The translations under genes were made by a program, and so were the position numbers. A DNA stretch of 64,000 nucleotides from Kalmusia sp. IMI 367209 (Eukaryota; Ascomycota; Dothideomycetes; Pleosporales; Didymosphaeriaceae), in contig JAPEUQ010000001.1 in NCBI GenBank assembly GCA_027946365.1, positions 3,658,001-3,722,000 on the forward strand, read 5' to 3'. Within the stretch, counting starts at the first letter, position 1. Each line of letters opens with the position of its first letter. The notes beneath the pieces are model-generated. The model made no database searches. It was not told the origin of the DNA and saw only the letters and a program-made list of their open reading frames with translations. Positions 1-11,507 of the stretch are shown piece after piece.

Positions 1-753
1 GCTCATATGGCTCCGCAATTTCCAGGTGATTCCTTCTCTAAGCCCATCATACCTTTGATGCTGCCAACATTCCCACTCACGGCTCTCCGTGAAATGAATA
101 TTGCGCGTCATTTGTAAAGCCATGATCAACCTCGTCGTGTCTGCAGGATCGATCCTTTCACCATCACCCGGCTGTGTAAACGTGACTATGACAGTTGTGC
201 ATTGAATGGGACTGAAAGCGCATGGATTTTGAACCCAAAAACACTCCTGGAGAGTGCGGAGTATCTCTAGACGATCATTGAGATTGATGATTCTCGGCCT
301 TTTCAGGTTGTCGGCGGGAACAACGACGGTCAGAGAAAGGAGGTGAAAAGGCAAAAGGATAGCCAAGGATACCGGAAGTTGCTTCCAAGGTGATGAAGAC
401 TGTGTCCTTTCTGCCCAACTAACAGTAGGGCGTCCCGGTGGTCGTATGACTGATTGCGGTATCGTGATCGTGATCGTGCGAAGCGAGGAAAAAGTCTCGG
501 TCGGTCCAAACACGGACATACCACACACAGAAGAGTGACTGTTGAGAAGGTTGACTATGCCTTTGGTGGCCTTAGACGCTTCGTGCTTCATTTCTTCATG
601 AACCTGTTTGCATGAAAGGAAGATGCCGTAATACGTGCGCCATGGGATGCATATCAGAGGAGTAAGCGCAATTCGATTGTAGATCATCACACGCAGCTCG
701 CCTGGAAGATCCATTAGGTGGCTGTTGATGGCTGTGTCGCTGAATGGATCCAT
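1..753 (-). CDS. 2EXR/F-box-like fungal protein, 3' end outside the window
   Basis: The minus frame is open for 251 codons from the ATG at 753 to the window edge. Near the N-terminus it reads MDLPGELRVMIYNRI, the LPxELRxxIY signature that opens the 2EXR/F-box-like domain of a large family of uncharacterised Pezizomycotina proteins. A segment like LSCKQVHEEMKHEA follows, as is usual in that family. No catalytic motif is visible. The start is uncertain: the same frame stays open upstream to about 870 without another ATG, and that extension looks protein-like, so a further 5' exon may exist. The C-terminus lies outside the window. The function is unknown; recruitment of proteins to an SCF-type ligase would be speculation. 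Confidence 0.6.
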   Translation of the reverse strand, partial: MDPFSDTAINSHLMDLPGELRVMIYNRIALTPLICIPWRTYYGIFLSCKQVHEEMKHEASKATKGIVNLLNSHSSVCGMSVFGPTETFSSLRTITITIPQSVIRPPGRPTVSWAERTQSSSPWKQLPVSLAILLPFHLLSLTVVVPADNLKRPRIINLNDRLEILRTLQECFWVQNPCAFSPIQCTTVIVTFTQPGDGERIDPADTTRLIMALQMTRNIHFTESREWECWQHQRYDGLREGITWKLRSHMS

Positions 754-1246
754 AGTGAGCTCGTCATGAACTACTAACAGAAGAGCTACCGAGTCAGGAC
801 TTAGGTAGATTGCGGACAGAGCAAAGGGGACATCAAACGCAGGCAGTCTTTGGGTTGCTGACGAATTGTTTTATAGACCTTGTACGATTGTAGTCGTGTA
901 AGAGGTGAGAAGTAGATGTGGATGTCCAGTGTGGTGGTAGGGGCTGCCTAACCTTAGGTGGTTAGTCATGGTCCTCACGTGCTGCGCCTCGGTCCGTGAC
1001 GTCTTGCGAGGCTGGGGTGAGCTGGGAAAGGCCGGCCATCAAGCTCTTAAGTCGGTGTCCTTCTCAACAGCTTGCTTTGTCCGCTGTCGCTAGGCACCAC
1101 AACAATCGCTTGCGCAAACCCGCACCACCGCAAATCCTTACAGCATATTTTATTACTGAGCATACTCGGTCAGCGCAGGTTTCCGTCACTTCCGCGCCTA
1201 CGCTAGGCATCCCCGAGTGACTTTCCATCACCAATTCACAAGCATA
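754..1246. other. Intergenic region between divergent genes
   Basis: This is the head-to-head spacer between the 2EXR-like gene and the syntaxin gene, so it probably holds both promoters. The part up to about 870 may still be coding on the minus strand (see the first gene). I see no RNA gene or repeat. Confidence 0.5.
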
Positions 1247-2397
1247 ATGTCCTACGGCGGCAACTACCAGCAATATGGAGGCAACCCGTACGGCGACGCT
1301 GGCCAGGCAGAATCGGGATATGGGCAATCGAACCCCTACAGCGGCCAAGGCGGCTACGGAGCCTCGAATCCGTACGGCGGCAATGTTAGTAGCTTACCCA
1401 TGAGCATCGCAAGCTGCTTGCTAACATGATTGCGCTTGCAGGACCAGCCATTGAGTGCGCCACCGCTTCAACACGAAGAGTCGCAATATTCACAAGCCTC
1501 ACAATATTCGCAACAGCCGCAACAGAACTACTCGCACGGCGCGCAGCCATTGAGCCAGCAAGACTTCCTTGCACGCATTGATGGCACGAAGAGCAGGATC
1601 AACCAGCTTTCGGCGAACATCACAGAGATTGCGAACATCCACCAGCGCATGCTATCATCGCCCGACAATCGATCCTCGGCCCAACTAGAGAGCATAGTTT
1701 CCGAGACTCAGATCAGAAACACTTCGATAAAGGACGAGATCAAGTTTTTGGAGAAGGACGCGGCGAGGGAACCGCAGAACTCTTTCAAGAGGACGCAGGT
1801 GGAGTCGCTGAAGCGCACGTTTCGGAGCCAGCTTGAGGACTTCCAGAGGGAAGAGGCAGACTACTCCAAGCGGTATCGCGATGCGATTGCGCGACAGTAC
1901 CGCATTGTCAATCCAGAGGCGACCGAGCAAGAGGTGCAAGAGGCGGCCAATGCTGACTGGGGCGATGAAGGCATCTTCCAGCAAGCTGTGAGTGCCCGAG
2001 ATGCTGGAACATCATATCCAGGCAGTGGAACTAAAACTAATGTACCGACAGCTCAAAACCAACCGCAGCGGCCAGGCGAACAGTGTGCTCGGTGCTGTGC
2101 GCGCCCGCCACAACGACATCCAGCGCATTGAGAAGACGCTAGGGGGAGCTCGCACTCCTCTTCCAACAGCTCAATGAACAGGTCGTCTATCAGGAGGAGC
2201 AGGTGACACAGATCGAGGCGCAGACCGAGGACGTGAACAAGGACACGACCCACGCGAACCAGCAGCTCGATTCAGGTATCAAGTCGGCACGCCGAGCCCG
2301 CAAAATGAAGTGGTGGGTTTTCTGGATAGTCGTACTGATCATTGTCATCCTCGCGGCCGTCCTCGGTGGATATTTTGGCACAAGAAACAAGAACTAG
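1247..2397 (+). CDS. Plasma-membrane syntaxin, Sso1/Sso2-type t-SNARE (frameshifted)
   Basis: Exons are 1247-1384, 1442-1987 and 2052-2397, with a GCTAAC branch point in intron 1. The N-terminus is rich in Gly, Tyr, Gln and Asn. A syntaxin Habc-type helical region follows (from about LSQQDFLARIDGTK), then the SNARE helix, then a C-terminal membrane anchor (WWVFWIVVLIIVILAAVLGG) ending in a short basic tail. This is the tail-anchored layout of Sso/syntaxin-1 proteins, which act in exocytic fusion at the plasma membrane. The frame breaks at the G run 2142-2146: five Gs where four would carry RIEKTL straight into the SNARE helix. As read, translation stops at 2175-2177 without the SNARE core or the anchor. 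With one G fewer the protein is about 342 residues. Identity is very likely; the break is probably an assembly error. Confidence 0.88.
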
Positions 2398-3331
2398 ACG
2401 ACAGCCTGGCCTCCAACAGGCCCTAGGGATAATATAGCAGCACGGAAGCAGGCGAAATGGCGCCCAGCGACTTGGGAGATGAGGAGGAATGCTTCCGGCC
2501 GTACCTCTGTAATGACTGACTGGCAGCTTCGTCGCTACGATGAAGATGGATGCAAAACGTTAGGGTAGTGTTTCCTTTCTTTTTTTCTAATGCTAATAAT
2601 GCAGCTGCACTGCAGCGCTGTGTGTATATAAACGCCAAGTTGTCATCCCCACCACTTACCTGGAGAGGAGGTCTCCAGATTTCCCCTAGACGTTTGATGA
2701 GTGATGATCCTTCGCGCGGCGCTACGCAATGCAATCTTGGCCGCGGGCTTATCGCGAAACGGGGAAGGTTCCGGGATGTGGACCTGCGTGCTAGGAGTGC
2801 TAGGAGTGCTAGGAGTTGCTAGGAGCGGATCCACCGCAAGCAGCCGGGAGAGGCAAGGCAGAGCAGATTTTCAGGCGGAGGGCGGCAGCGGTGGGCTCGT
2901 CTTATTTGGATCGCTATTGATTTGCGCGCGATGACAGCGTGCGTTTTCAAAGATGGCGGCGAGGTCCGCTTATTGTGGCGTGGGTGGGCGGGTGGTTAGC
3001 TCTCTGAGGTGATGGCTTGCTTGGTCGCGGCTTGATGCGCAGTGGCCAATCGCCGCCCAGACATGCTTGTTTAGGATTCCCGAACGCCCCTAAAAAACGT
3101 CCCTGTCCCTGTCCTATTTCTGCTCCTCGACTTTCCTCGCACCTGTCCAGCGTGCTTCCTTACTGCCTTCATACTAATTGCAGCTTCTTACACTCGTTTG
3201 TCTGGGCTCGCGCCTGCTTTGCATTTTGCACCCCTCGCTCCACCCCTTTGTTTACTCGACATTTAACCCACGATCTCCATAATATCTCGCGACGACGACG
3301 ACACAAACAACAAACAACACCATCAATCGCT
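2398..3331. other. Intergenic region, 3' of syntaxin and promoter of GH72 gene
   Basis: It holds a TATATAA-like stretch near 2624 and a C/T-rich tract from about 3100 to 3250 just upstream of the GH72 start, as in many strongly expressed fungal genes. The only structure I see is the 9-bp tandem repeat listed separately. Confidence 0.45.
2789..2825. repeat. 9-bp tandem repeat, four copies
   Basis: TGCTAGGAG occurs four times (2789, 2798, 2807, 2817), with one extra T before the last copy. It lies in non-coding DNA. Confidence 0.85.
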
Positions 3332-4859
3332 ATGAAGACCTTTACCATTGCCGCGGCCGCTTCCCTCATTGCAGGTGCTGCGGCCACGCCCGCCCCCGCG
3401 AAACGTGCCTCCGTGCCCGTCGTGTCCATCAAGGGAAACGGTACGTAGCACTATGCTTAGTTTACAACTATCTGCTGACTTTTGTAGCCTTTTTCGCTGG
3501 CGGAAAGCGTTTCTACATTCGCGGTGTCGACTACCAGCCCGGTACGGTCCCTCGGTCCACTTCCTCGACGCACGAGACTGACAAAACGCAGGTGGCTCGT
3601 CCGCTAATGAGGACCCCATTGCCAATTCGGCGACGTGCAAGCGCGATGTTGCCAAATTCAAGGAGCTCGGCCTGAACACCATCCGTGTGTACACCGTCGA
3701 CAATTCGAAAGACCACAAGGAGTGCATGGACGCCCTTGCCGACGCTGGAATCTACCTGGCCTTGGACGTCAACAACCCACAATACTCCATCAACCGTGAA
3801 AAGCCCGCGCGGTCCTACAACAAGGCCTACCTACAGAGCGTCTTCGCTACTATCGATGAGTTCCAGAAGTATGACAACACCCTTATGTTCTTCTCCGGAA
3901 ACGAGGTCATCAATGACGACAAGACCACCGAGTGCGCCCCTTACGTCAAGGCCACTGATCGCGACATGAGGTCGTACATCAACGCACGCGGGTATCGTAA
4001 GATTCCTGTCGGCTACTCTGCCGCCGATGTTGCCGAGAACCGTGCCGAGATGGCTGCATACATGAATTGCGGTCCCGATGGCGCTCGTAGCGACTTCTTC
4101 GCCTTCAACGACTACTCGTGGTGCGACCCGAACAGCTTTGAGGACACCGACTGGGGCCAGAAGGTCAAGAACTTTTCTAGCTACAGCATTCCTCTTTTGT
4201 AAGTGCTAAACGTCTTCGTACGCAGAATTGTGCTAACCTTTCACAGCCTGTCTGAGTATGGTTGCAAAGACAACACCCGTACCTTCAATGCAGTCAGCGC
4301 TCTTTATGACACCTCCAAGATGACTTCTGTCTACTCTGGTGGTCTTGTCTACGAATACTCTGAGGAAGAAGGCAACGAGGGTTTTGGCTTGGTCAACATT
4401 AAGAGCGACACTCAGGTCACGGACAAAACCGATTTCACCAATCTCAAGAAGGCCCTTTCGAACACGCCCGCTCCTGATGGCGACGGTGGCTACAAGGCCA
4501 GCGGCGAGCCATCCAAATGCCCCAAGAAGGCTAGCAACTGGGACGTCGATTTCGCTGACGACGAGCTTCCTGCCATGCCCAGCGGTGTTTCCGACTTCTT
4601 CAAGAATGGTGCTGGTACGGCCCCCGGTCTCAAGGGCGGCAGCCAGGACTCTGGATCTGACGAGGTTGCCACTGCCCCTGCTGCTTCAGGCGCAGTCACC
4701 ACTGGTGCTTCTGAGACTGGTTCCGGAACTAGCGCAGGCTCAAGTGCCAGCAAGGGCGCCGCTGCCGGTCTTCACCCTCCAGAGTTCACCTTTGGCCCCC
4801 TGATGTGCGGTTTGGTGGTCTTGGTATCCTCTGTCCTTGGTGGATCTCTTATCTTGTAA
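3332..4859 (+). CDS. GPI-anchored 1,3-beta-glucanosyltransferase, GH72 (Gas/Gel family)
   Basis: Exons are 3332-3440, 3488-3541, 3592-4198 and 4247-4859, giving 460 residues. The family cuts and re-joins beta-1,3-glucan chains at the outer face of the membrane and cell wall. Seen: a signal peptide (MKTFTIAAAASLIAGAAA), the KGNAFF and FYIRGVDYQP starts typical of GH72, the acid/base Glu159 in SGNEVIND and the nucleophile Glu260 in SEYGC. These positions nearly match those of yeast Gas1. After the catalytic domain comes a Ser/Gly/Ala-rich stretch and a hydrophobic C-terminus, the expected GPI signal. There is no Cys-rich X8/CBM43 module, so it belongs to the subgroup lacking that module. The function is firm; the exact paralogue (Gel/Gas number) cannot be given. 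Confidence 0.95.
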
Positions 4860-5263
4860 AGTTAGAGCGCCTGTGATAGCGGAGAACCTTTACATGTTCA
4901 ACATTTCATAGCATCGAGCAGCTGGGTATGACGTTCAGACCACGTTCTCTGCGGTAATGTTTTCAGGGAATTTCGTTGGAGTTTGCCAGCTCGATTGGAG
5001 GGCTGGCTGGCGTTTTGCTAGAACATGTACAACTTTGCATAGTACATAATATTAGGGCAGTTGAGCAAAATTCGATTTCATATGTACACATTGTACATTG
5101 CCTTGGAGTCGCAATCGTAGTGAAATGACATGAGGCACACTGACTAAGCTATCGATAAGAAAATGGACGTCGCGCATGGAAGAGCAACGCGACTAACAAC
5201 ATATTTTACCAAACCTGACCACACAACTTTCTCTGACATTTCTTATACAGCTATTCGCTTAAT
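4860..5263. other. Intergenic region between tandem genes
   Basis: AT-richer DNA holding the 3' UTR of the GH72 gene and the promoter of the GTPase gene. I see no further feature. Confidence 0.5.
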
Positions 5264-6921
5264 ATGCCTCGCGATCCATTGATCGGCCTCGTTGGCAAGC
5301 CATCGTCAGGCAAATCCACTACTCTTAATAGGTGCAGTCTGCCCCTCATCCTCTCTATAATGCTTCGTCTAAGGCATATTTCTCTGGCAGTTTGACAGAT
5401 GCCACGTCAAAAGTTGGTCCGTAGATTATTCGTACCAATGTATGTGATCTAGGAGCAGAAGACGCTGACTGTGGACCAGGAAATTTTCCGTAAGTTGATT
5501 CAAGATACCACAATTCGAATTTACCCCTCCTCGCGCGCACATATATACTCTCATACCACCCGCGCATTTACACGTACCCTACCACCACTCAGGACATTGC
5601 CTCGCCTGATACATCACTCTAATTGCGCAAAGGTTCACGACCATCGATCCGCAGCGCGCAATAGGATACCTGCAGATCGAATGCGCGTGTAAGCGCATGG
5701 GTCTAGAGGCAAAATGCAAGCCGAACTATGGATCATGCGTGGACGGAAGGAGAAGCGTGCCAATTGAGCTACTTGATGTAGCCGGACTGGTGCCTGGGGC
5801 GCATATGGGGAAGGGGTTGGGGAATCGCTTTTTGGACGATTTGCGGCATGCAGATGCGTTGGTGCATGTGGTGGATGTAAGTGGGACGACAGATGCAGAA
5901 GGTACGTATATTTTAGAAGATGTTGCAGGAGCGGAAATACATGCGAATTAGAGGTCATTGGGGTAGATGGGTGCTGATGCGCCGCAGGCAAAGCCACAAG
6001 AGGCTACGATCCTAGTCAAGACATCGTATGGCTACGCTCCGAGATCGTACGGTGGATACAAGGCAACCTTATGGAGAAATGGTATTCAACCCTCCACCAC
6101 TATACCCTCCTCCAATCTAACCCGTGATTTCTAGGGGCTCCATAAAACGCCGGCACGTCGCCGTGAAAGCTACTGCTGTCGAAACCCTCCAAAACCAATT
6201 CTCAGGCTATGGCTCTACCTCCGCCGTTGTAGCCCGTTGTCTCGATCGCCTCGCCCTCAAACAACCGCTTCAAGACTGGTCGGACGAAACCATCGAGCGC
6301 GTCGTAAACGCCTTTACAGACGAGAAATTTCCAACCGTCATTGCCCTCAACAAAATCGATCATCCCGACGCGGATAAGAATATTGCGAAGATTGCGAAGA
6401 TGCAAGACCCGAAGAGTATTGTGTTATGTTCTGCCATCTCAGAAGTATTTCTACGAAAATTGGCGAAACAGGGGTTTATCAAATATACCGAGGGCAGCGA
6501 ATTCCTGGATACGAGAGAAGACCTGATCGAGCAGGGCGATCCTGATGGCGGGGGCCTGAAAGAACTCGACGAGAAATTGACGACGCGCATCGAGAACTTG
6601 AAAGACATGGTTCTGTACCGCTTCGGCTCCACAGGCGTCGTACAGGTCTTGTCTCGCGCGGCTGACCTGCTCGGCTTGGTCCCCGTGTTCCCCGTAAGGA
6701 ATATGAGCAATTTTACGTCTGGCAGCGCAAGTTCGACCGCGGTATTTCGAGATTGCGTGTTAGTTAAGAAAGGGAGCACGGTGGGGGATGTGTATAGGAA
6801 GGTTATGGGAGATGCGCCGATGGCGTACGTGGAGAGGGAGGGTGGTGCGAGAGTTGCAGAAAACGATATCGTAAGTGTAGGGAAAAATGACATCTTGTCC
6901 TTCAAGGTAGGGAGAGGATAG
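5264..6921 (+). CDS. Obg-like GTPase of the YGR210C/YchF-related family
   Basis: Six exons: 5264-5331, 5391-5416, 5480-5489, 5633-5901, 5988-6081 and 6135-6921. They close exactly into 417 residues. Seen: the G1 loop [12 protein letters not shown] at the N-terminus, a switch region NFPFTTIDP, G3-type [13 protein letters not shown]4 ALNKIDHP, and a C-terminal TGS-like end ([14 protein letters not shown], LSFKVGRG). That order matches the eukaryotic/archaeal YGR210C branch next to OLA1/YchF, thought to bind GTP or ATP and to associate with translation; the precise role is not established. Exon 3 is only 10 nt long, and without it the conserved NFP of the switch is lost. The neighbours give no functional hint. 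Confidence 0.9.
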
Positions 6922-7225
6922 GATGATACGACTTGCAGGGCATTTGGTCAAGTCATGTTTTAGATGTTATACCTAGAGATGATGTTCATGAATATCTGCT
7001 GACTGAGTCTCTGGGCTCGCAATGCATGTCTGGGTGCCTGTGTACCCTAGTTGTGCAATATGGGCTACTTTACGTTGTTTTACATGCAGTGCTAGACCTA
7101 CCCTCGCTTCCACGACTAATATCCCCCAGTAGCAGGAAAAAAATTGTTATTCCATCTATCTGTTTTGGCGAGTACGTAGACCTCAAGGTGACTGCTCGCA
7201 TCTCTATCATAAATTTCTATGGACC
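6922..7225. other. Short convergent intergenic spacer
   Basis: The 3' flanks of the GTPase gene (+) and the GNAT gene (-). Nothing else is visible. Confidence 0.5.
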
Positions 7226-7990
7226 TCAGCTTTCTATAGCTATCTTGATCTCCTCTTCTCTCCCCGTCATCGACTTGGGGAAATACGCCATGGTCCACAT
7301 GACAATCACGACGCCCATCCCAAACTCGCTCAGATTCCCCTCGATGCCAAAAGCGCTCAGATCCACCTCGAGCAGCTCGCCCACCTGCACAAACCCGTAC
7401 CGCTCGTAGATGGGCCTGCCCATGACCCCAGCCTCCAGGTACGCCGGCACGCCGTCCTTCTCCGCCTGCTCGATCCCCCACTTGACCAGCAGCCCTGCTG
7501 CGCCCTTCCCGCGGTGCGCCGGGTGGGTGACCATGTGCATGAGGATCCAGCACGGGGCATCCGCTTTGATCCACGACGGGCGCGCCGCATCGCGCGTCGT
7601 GAGGATGTGGTTATGCAGGCCGACATCGAAGCCCTTGGGCACTGGTTGGCCGCCCGGCACCGCAGCATCTTGCAGCTCCCAGTGGGCTTCGGAGGCGAAG
7701 CTGTAGCCGCGGGGGTAGAAGTGCCAGCGCGCTATGCTGACGATGGAGGTATCGCTTGGGCCGTCTGTGTCCACGACTTTCATGTACCGGACCGTGGGGT
7801 CGCTGGTGAAGCGGGTGCGTTGTTTGGCAAAGTGGAAGGTCAGGCGGGCGAGGGCTTCTTCTTGCGTGGTCACTTTGCAGCATAGTGGTGTGGGGAGGCC
7901 GACGAGGTCTTGGCCGGGTGGGTAGGAGGCAGCGTGGGAGATTAGCTCGTCGAAGTCTTGCAATTCTAGGGGAAGGAGGCGGAGAGGCAT
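7226..7990 (-). CDS. GNAT-family N-acetyltransferase
   Basis: A single-exon gene of 254 residues from the ATG at 7990. The C-terminal half carries the acetyl-CoA-binding motif A of GNAT enzymes: MVTHPAHRGKGAAGLLVKW has the R-G-K-G-A-A loop followed by the helix. It is followed by YLEAGVMGRPIYERYGF, the family's motif B, in which the substrate side ends in a conserved Tyr-Gly-Phe. The N-terminal part (MPLRLLPLELQDFDEL) matches small fungal GNAT proteins of the Rim/puromycin-acetyltransferase-like type. The substrate cannot be told. No signal peptide or membrane segment is seen, so a cytosolic enzyme is expected. The family assignment is solid, the function open. Confidence 0.85.
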   Translation of the reverse strand: MPLRLLPLELQDFDELISHAASYPPGQDLVGLPTPLCCKVTTQEEALARLTFHFAKQRTRFTSDPTVRYMKVVDTDGPSDTSIVSIARWHFYPRGYSFASEAHWELQDAAVPGGQPVPKGFDVGLHNHILTTRDAARPSWIKADAPCWILMHMVTHPAHRGKGAAGLLVKWGIEQAEKDGVPAYLEAGVMGRPIYERYGFVQVGELLEVDLSAFGIEGNLSEFGMGVVIVMWTMAYFPKSMTGREEEIKIAIES

Positions 7991-10900
7991 TTTGGAAAGT
8001 AGGTCATCGGGATTGTGAAGTGTGTGTAGGAAAGACTATAATATGAAGAGAGACGGGAGGGTTGAGTCACACATGAACTGTTATTTTAGTGTGGAATTTC
8101 CATTGCTGACCCGAGCATAAACCCTTCGAGGAAGTATGAAAGGTTGGCCTAACTGTGTAGGGGATCATGAGCTTGCGAAGACTGCTGGAGGTGTTCGCGA
8201 CTTGGGGCGTTTGTCGTTGCGAAGGGCGTACGGTTAAATCAGGCAAAACCCGGCCTGATTTTAATGGTCATGTGACCACAAGACACCAATCAATTCCACA
8301 ATCCCGCCGAATCCAAGTATGAGCTGAACATGTCCAACAGATCATTGAGGAAGAGAGCGTGTCATAACCCAGTCTGCATGCATCACTGGCATGATAGTCT
8401 GTCTTCTAATTCAAACCCTGTGAAGCAAATCAAGTTGTCGAAGAGTTTTAGCTCATGCCGGTTGAAAAGTGAGTCCAGGCAGTTCTCTCAACATACGAAT
8501 TGCATATCGATAGGAATGTAATACTCTAGGGATTCGATCTTGATAGTGGTTCGTGAGCGTTACCATGTGAGGACGTCTTGAGGAGCAAGGCTTGTCGATC
8601 AAGACCGTCACTGCAATGTTGATGACAGCAACTTTTCACTCCAAAACTTTTCATGGAAAATCCAAATATTGTCAAGGTTCGAAGAAAGAACGGAATATCA
8701 TAATTCCATTCCGCGAACTATTGTCAGACATCGGTAGAATGTATGACAGTCTGAAGCGTGACCCCCACGAGCTCTCGTCCCGACTACCTTCGGAAAACAT
8801 ACCGAAAATTTCCGTAGATCAACACTAGTCGCAGCAGCAGCCCAAATCGCGACCGATTTACCGACCAATCTCGCAGCCTCAAACTCTTTTCCAACCCAGG
8901 GTAGTGTGACTGACAAGGATTCGCGTGCAGCACTCCTCGAGTCGGCTAAGAGCGCCACTGACGTAGTCTGATCTTTCTTGCACACGCGCTGCGTTTGTTC
9001 GCTTCGGCCATTCAAGATGTATTGTATTTCATTGATGGCGGGGGGAGGGGGGGAAGCTTAGCTGGATCCGAGTCAGGGGCGCAAATCATCCTCGGTGATG
9101 CTTCGGCCGCGACATTATGAAGATGCTCGTACTCTGATCTGCTGGACGATCGCACTCTCCAGCATCCCGCAGACAGGTTGCAATCGTGATTTCCAAGTCC
9201 GCAACCAAATGTCCTTGCAGTGGGGCGAATATAGCGGGAAGCAGGGACAGGCCATTCATTCGCCTGTCCAACGAGCACCGAGCTAGCTCCCTGCTTGATA
9301 GCAGAAACTGTCTAAGGATTGGAGTGGGCGGGAAATAGAGCCGTTAGTGAGGTCTGATGTCCATCATCAACTTTCTTCGTCGCTTCCACGCTGTGTCTTG
9401 GCCTCGTGCACTGCACTGCGCTGCCGCCCATAGCGCGTGTTACACGTTCCTAGTTGATTCTCCAATATTGTCATGGCTAGCGCAAAATCTTTTCGTGTCT
9501 GCTGCTCGGCGGTGTCTGAAACAAGATATCGACGGTGAATATCATCTTCATCGGCGAATGATAATGTGACGTGTGAATTGATATTCGCTCTGGCGGATGA
9601 TATTCACAGTCTAGGGTTAGGGGTTGCTGAAACAATGCTGGACCCTGATGGGGAAGGAACCCAGTTGTCGGTACGCGGTTGGGCGGGACTTTTGTTGATT
9701 TAGCGGGTGCATGGTGGAGGGGAGGAGCGGTGACGGATTGGAGCGGGTGTTGTTGCTGCTAAGAGGCTTGTTGGTAAGAAGATGTGGAGACAGCTCGTGG
9801 AGCGAACACGGCATTTATCTTCCCTCAAAGTCTTCGTGGATAAATTTGCTCGACTCTAAAGTGCCTGTTGTAACACGTTGTGCTGCGCGCTCTCGTTTTC
9901 GCTAAGGAGATTTGTTCGCGACGGAAACTTTCATCAGCCCTATAGATCGCGAGAAAGGCCATGGAACAGATATCCGAGATGCCCTGCATCGCCAGGAGCG
10001 CGCTCAACGGTGAAGTCGCGGCACAGTAACCATTCGATAGCGTCATCCTACGCCCATCTTAGCATAGCTTGGGCTCGGTAAGTTTAAGGCCCCGTCTTCC
10101 AACATTTCATCCATCCAAACAAAGCCTCTCATCGGATCCGATCTTCACTGTTCCTTCTCGCCGCGCACTTCGCAAAAAAAGCACTACCGTTATCGCTGGG
10201 CCACCCAATCCGCCCCTTCGTAGCACGCTCCTTCTTCATAGGGCTTGTGTCATATTCCAAGGCCCCTCCCATGAAAAGTGACACTACCTTGCCGCGGAAA
10301 TAGTATGGACCTACACCAACAGCGAACTAGCGGCGGGAGAGGCGTGCTGCACGACGACGTAACCAAATGCCCGTTCACCGCGCCAAGATGTGTTGCCTGC
10401 ACAAGTGGTGTGAGAGCACCGCGCGCCTTTCCTCGCTCCATTCAACGTTGGTGTCTAGTATGGCTTTTGTTGTTATTATGAAGATCGCTTGCTAGGAGCG
10501 ACGGGGCGTGCGCGAGTCGACTTGGCGAGTGTGATAGCGGGAGCAACACGAGGTGCTGATCGCACGTTATTGGCGCCGAGTTCGCATGTGGAGCACGCAG
10601 TTCTGGCAGATTTGGATATAGACGTGGAGAGAGACTGGGTAGAGAAGATTCGTTGGCAAGCGTTCAAGCTGAGCTGAGTGTGTGCGTTTCGAGTTTGCAG
10701 TACGTAGATCCTCGGTCAGGCTGAGGAGAGACTTGGAGACGAGGGAGCAGCGGATGTCTCGGCAAAGGAGTTGCACGCCTCCGGATGCTTTAGGAAGGCA
10801 CCATCATCTGAGTAACCTCAGCGTCTCATGTCTCAATAAAACCTATGTCAAACAGTTACTATTCTCGAGCGTGTGGGCACGTATAGTGCAGCGGGTCTAA

Positions 10901-11507
10901 CGCGATTTAAGATAATATATGGTATTGATTTGGATACACGCAGGTCATTTGAGACATTGAAGCCCGTCATCTGCCCCGCTCTACGCCCCAGGGCGGAGCG
11001 CTGAGAACCCAGCTGTGGACAGGCGGGGAAATGGGTATAGGAAAATTGTGGTATCAAAGGAGAAGGGGAAAGCGACTGTCGACAACCACACGTCCAGCTC
11101 TTGGGTGTTGTGGCGACAAATGAAAGACAGGTTGTGAAAACGCCATTGGGGAACTCCCACCGTCAGGGCATGCGAGACCTTCTCAGCATGCGAATCCAGT
11201 GCCATGCTCTTTTTTCAATCCAATTCTGTGTTTTATCGTGCAATCTTTGCCGAGAATGCGTGTAACCAGTGGAAGGAGACAGACTTGGAGATGAACGCTG
11301 GAGTCAATGAAGCCGGAGATTTCTTTCCAATTTTTGATAGGGATCTGGTGATATATAACGCCGGTGATGCTTTCCAGGGGATATTAACGCCAGTGCAATT
11401 TACATACGTAAGGCCATGAACTGTCACCGATTTCGATTGTGTCCATTCGATTCATACTTTTCTTTCTTTGATGGGCGTGAACAGGAATGTTCGCGGTGGT
11501 CGGCGAG
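7991..11507. other. 3.5-kb stretch without a supported gene
   Basis: Only short overlapping open frames on both strands occur, with no family signature, no convincing spliced model, no tRNA-like T-arm and no recognisable transposase or reverse-transcriptase motif. Base composition is ordinary, not the TpA-rich kind left by strong repeat-induced point mutation. It contains the 9535-9607 foldback and a short TTAGGG-like run near 9612. It may be regulatory, or encode a non-coding RNA that I cannot see. Confidence 0.4.
9535..9607. repeat. 73-bp imperfect inverted repeat (foldback)
   Basis: GTGAATATCATC at 9535-9546 is exactly mirrored by GATGATATTCAC at 9596-9607. Inside these perfect 12-bp arms the pairing continues imperfectly around a GCGAAT/ATTCGC core and a short centre. 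It could be a small non-autonomous element, an RNA hairpin or a cruciform. I found no second copy by eye. Confidence 0.7.

Noticed and set aside
9610..9625. TTAGGG-like run, possible telomere relic
   Set aside because: Barely two units, which occurs by chance; no other subtelomeric sign.
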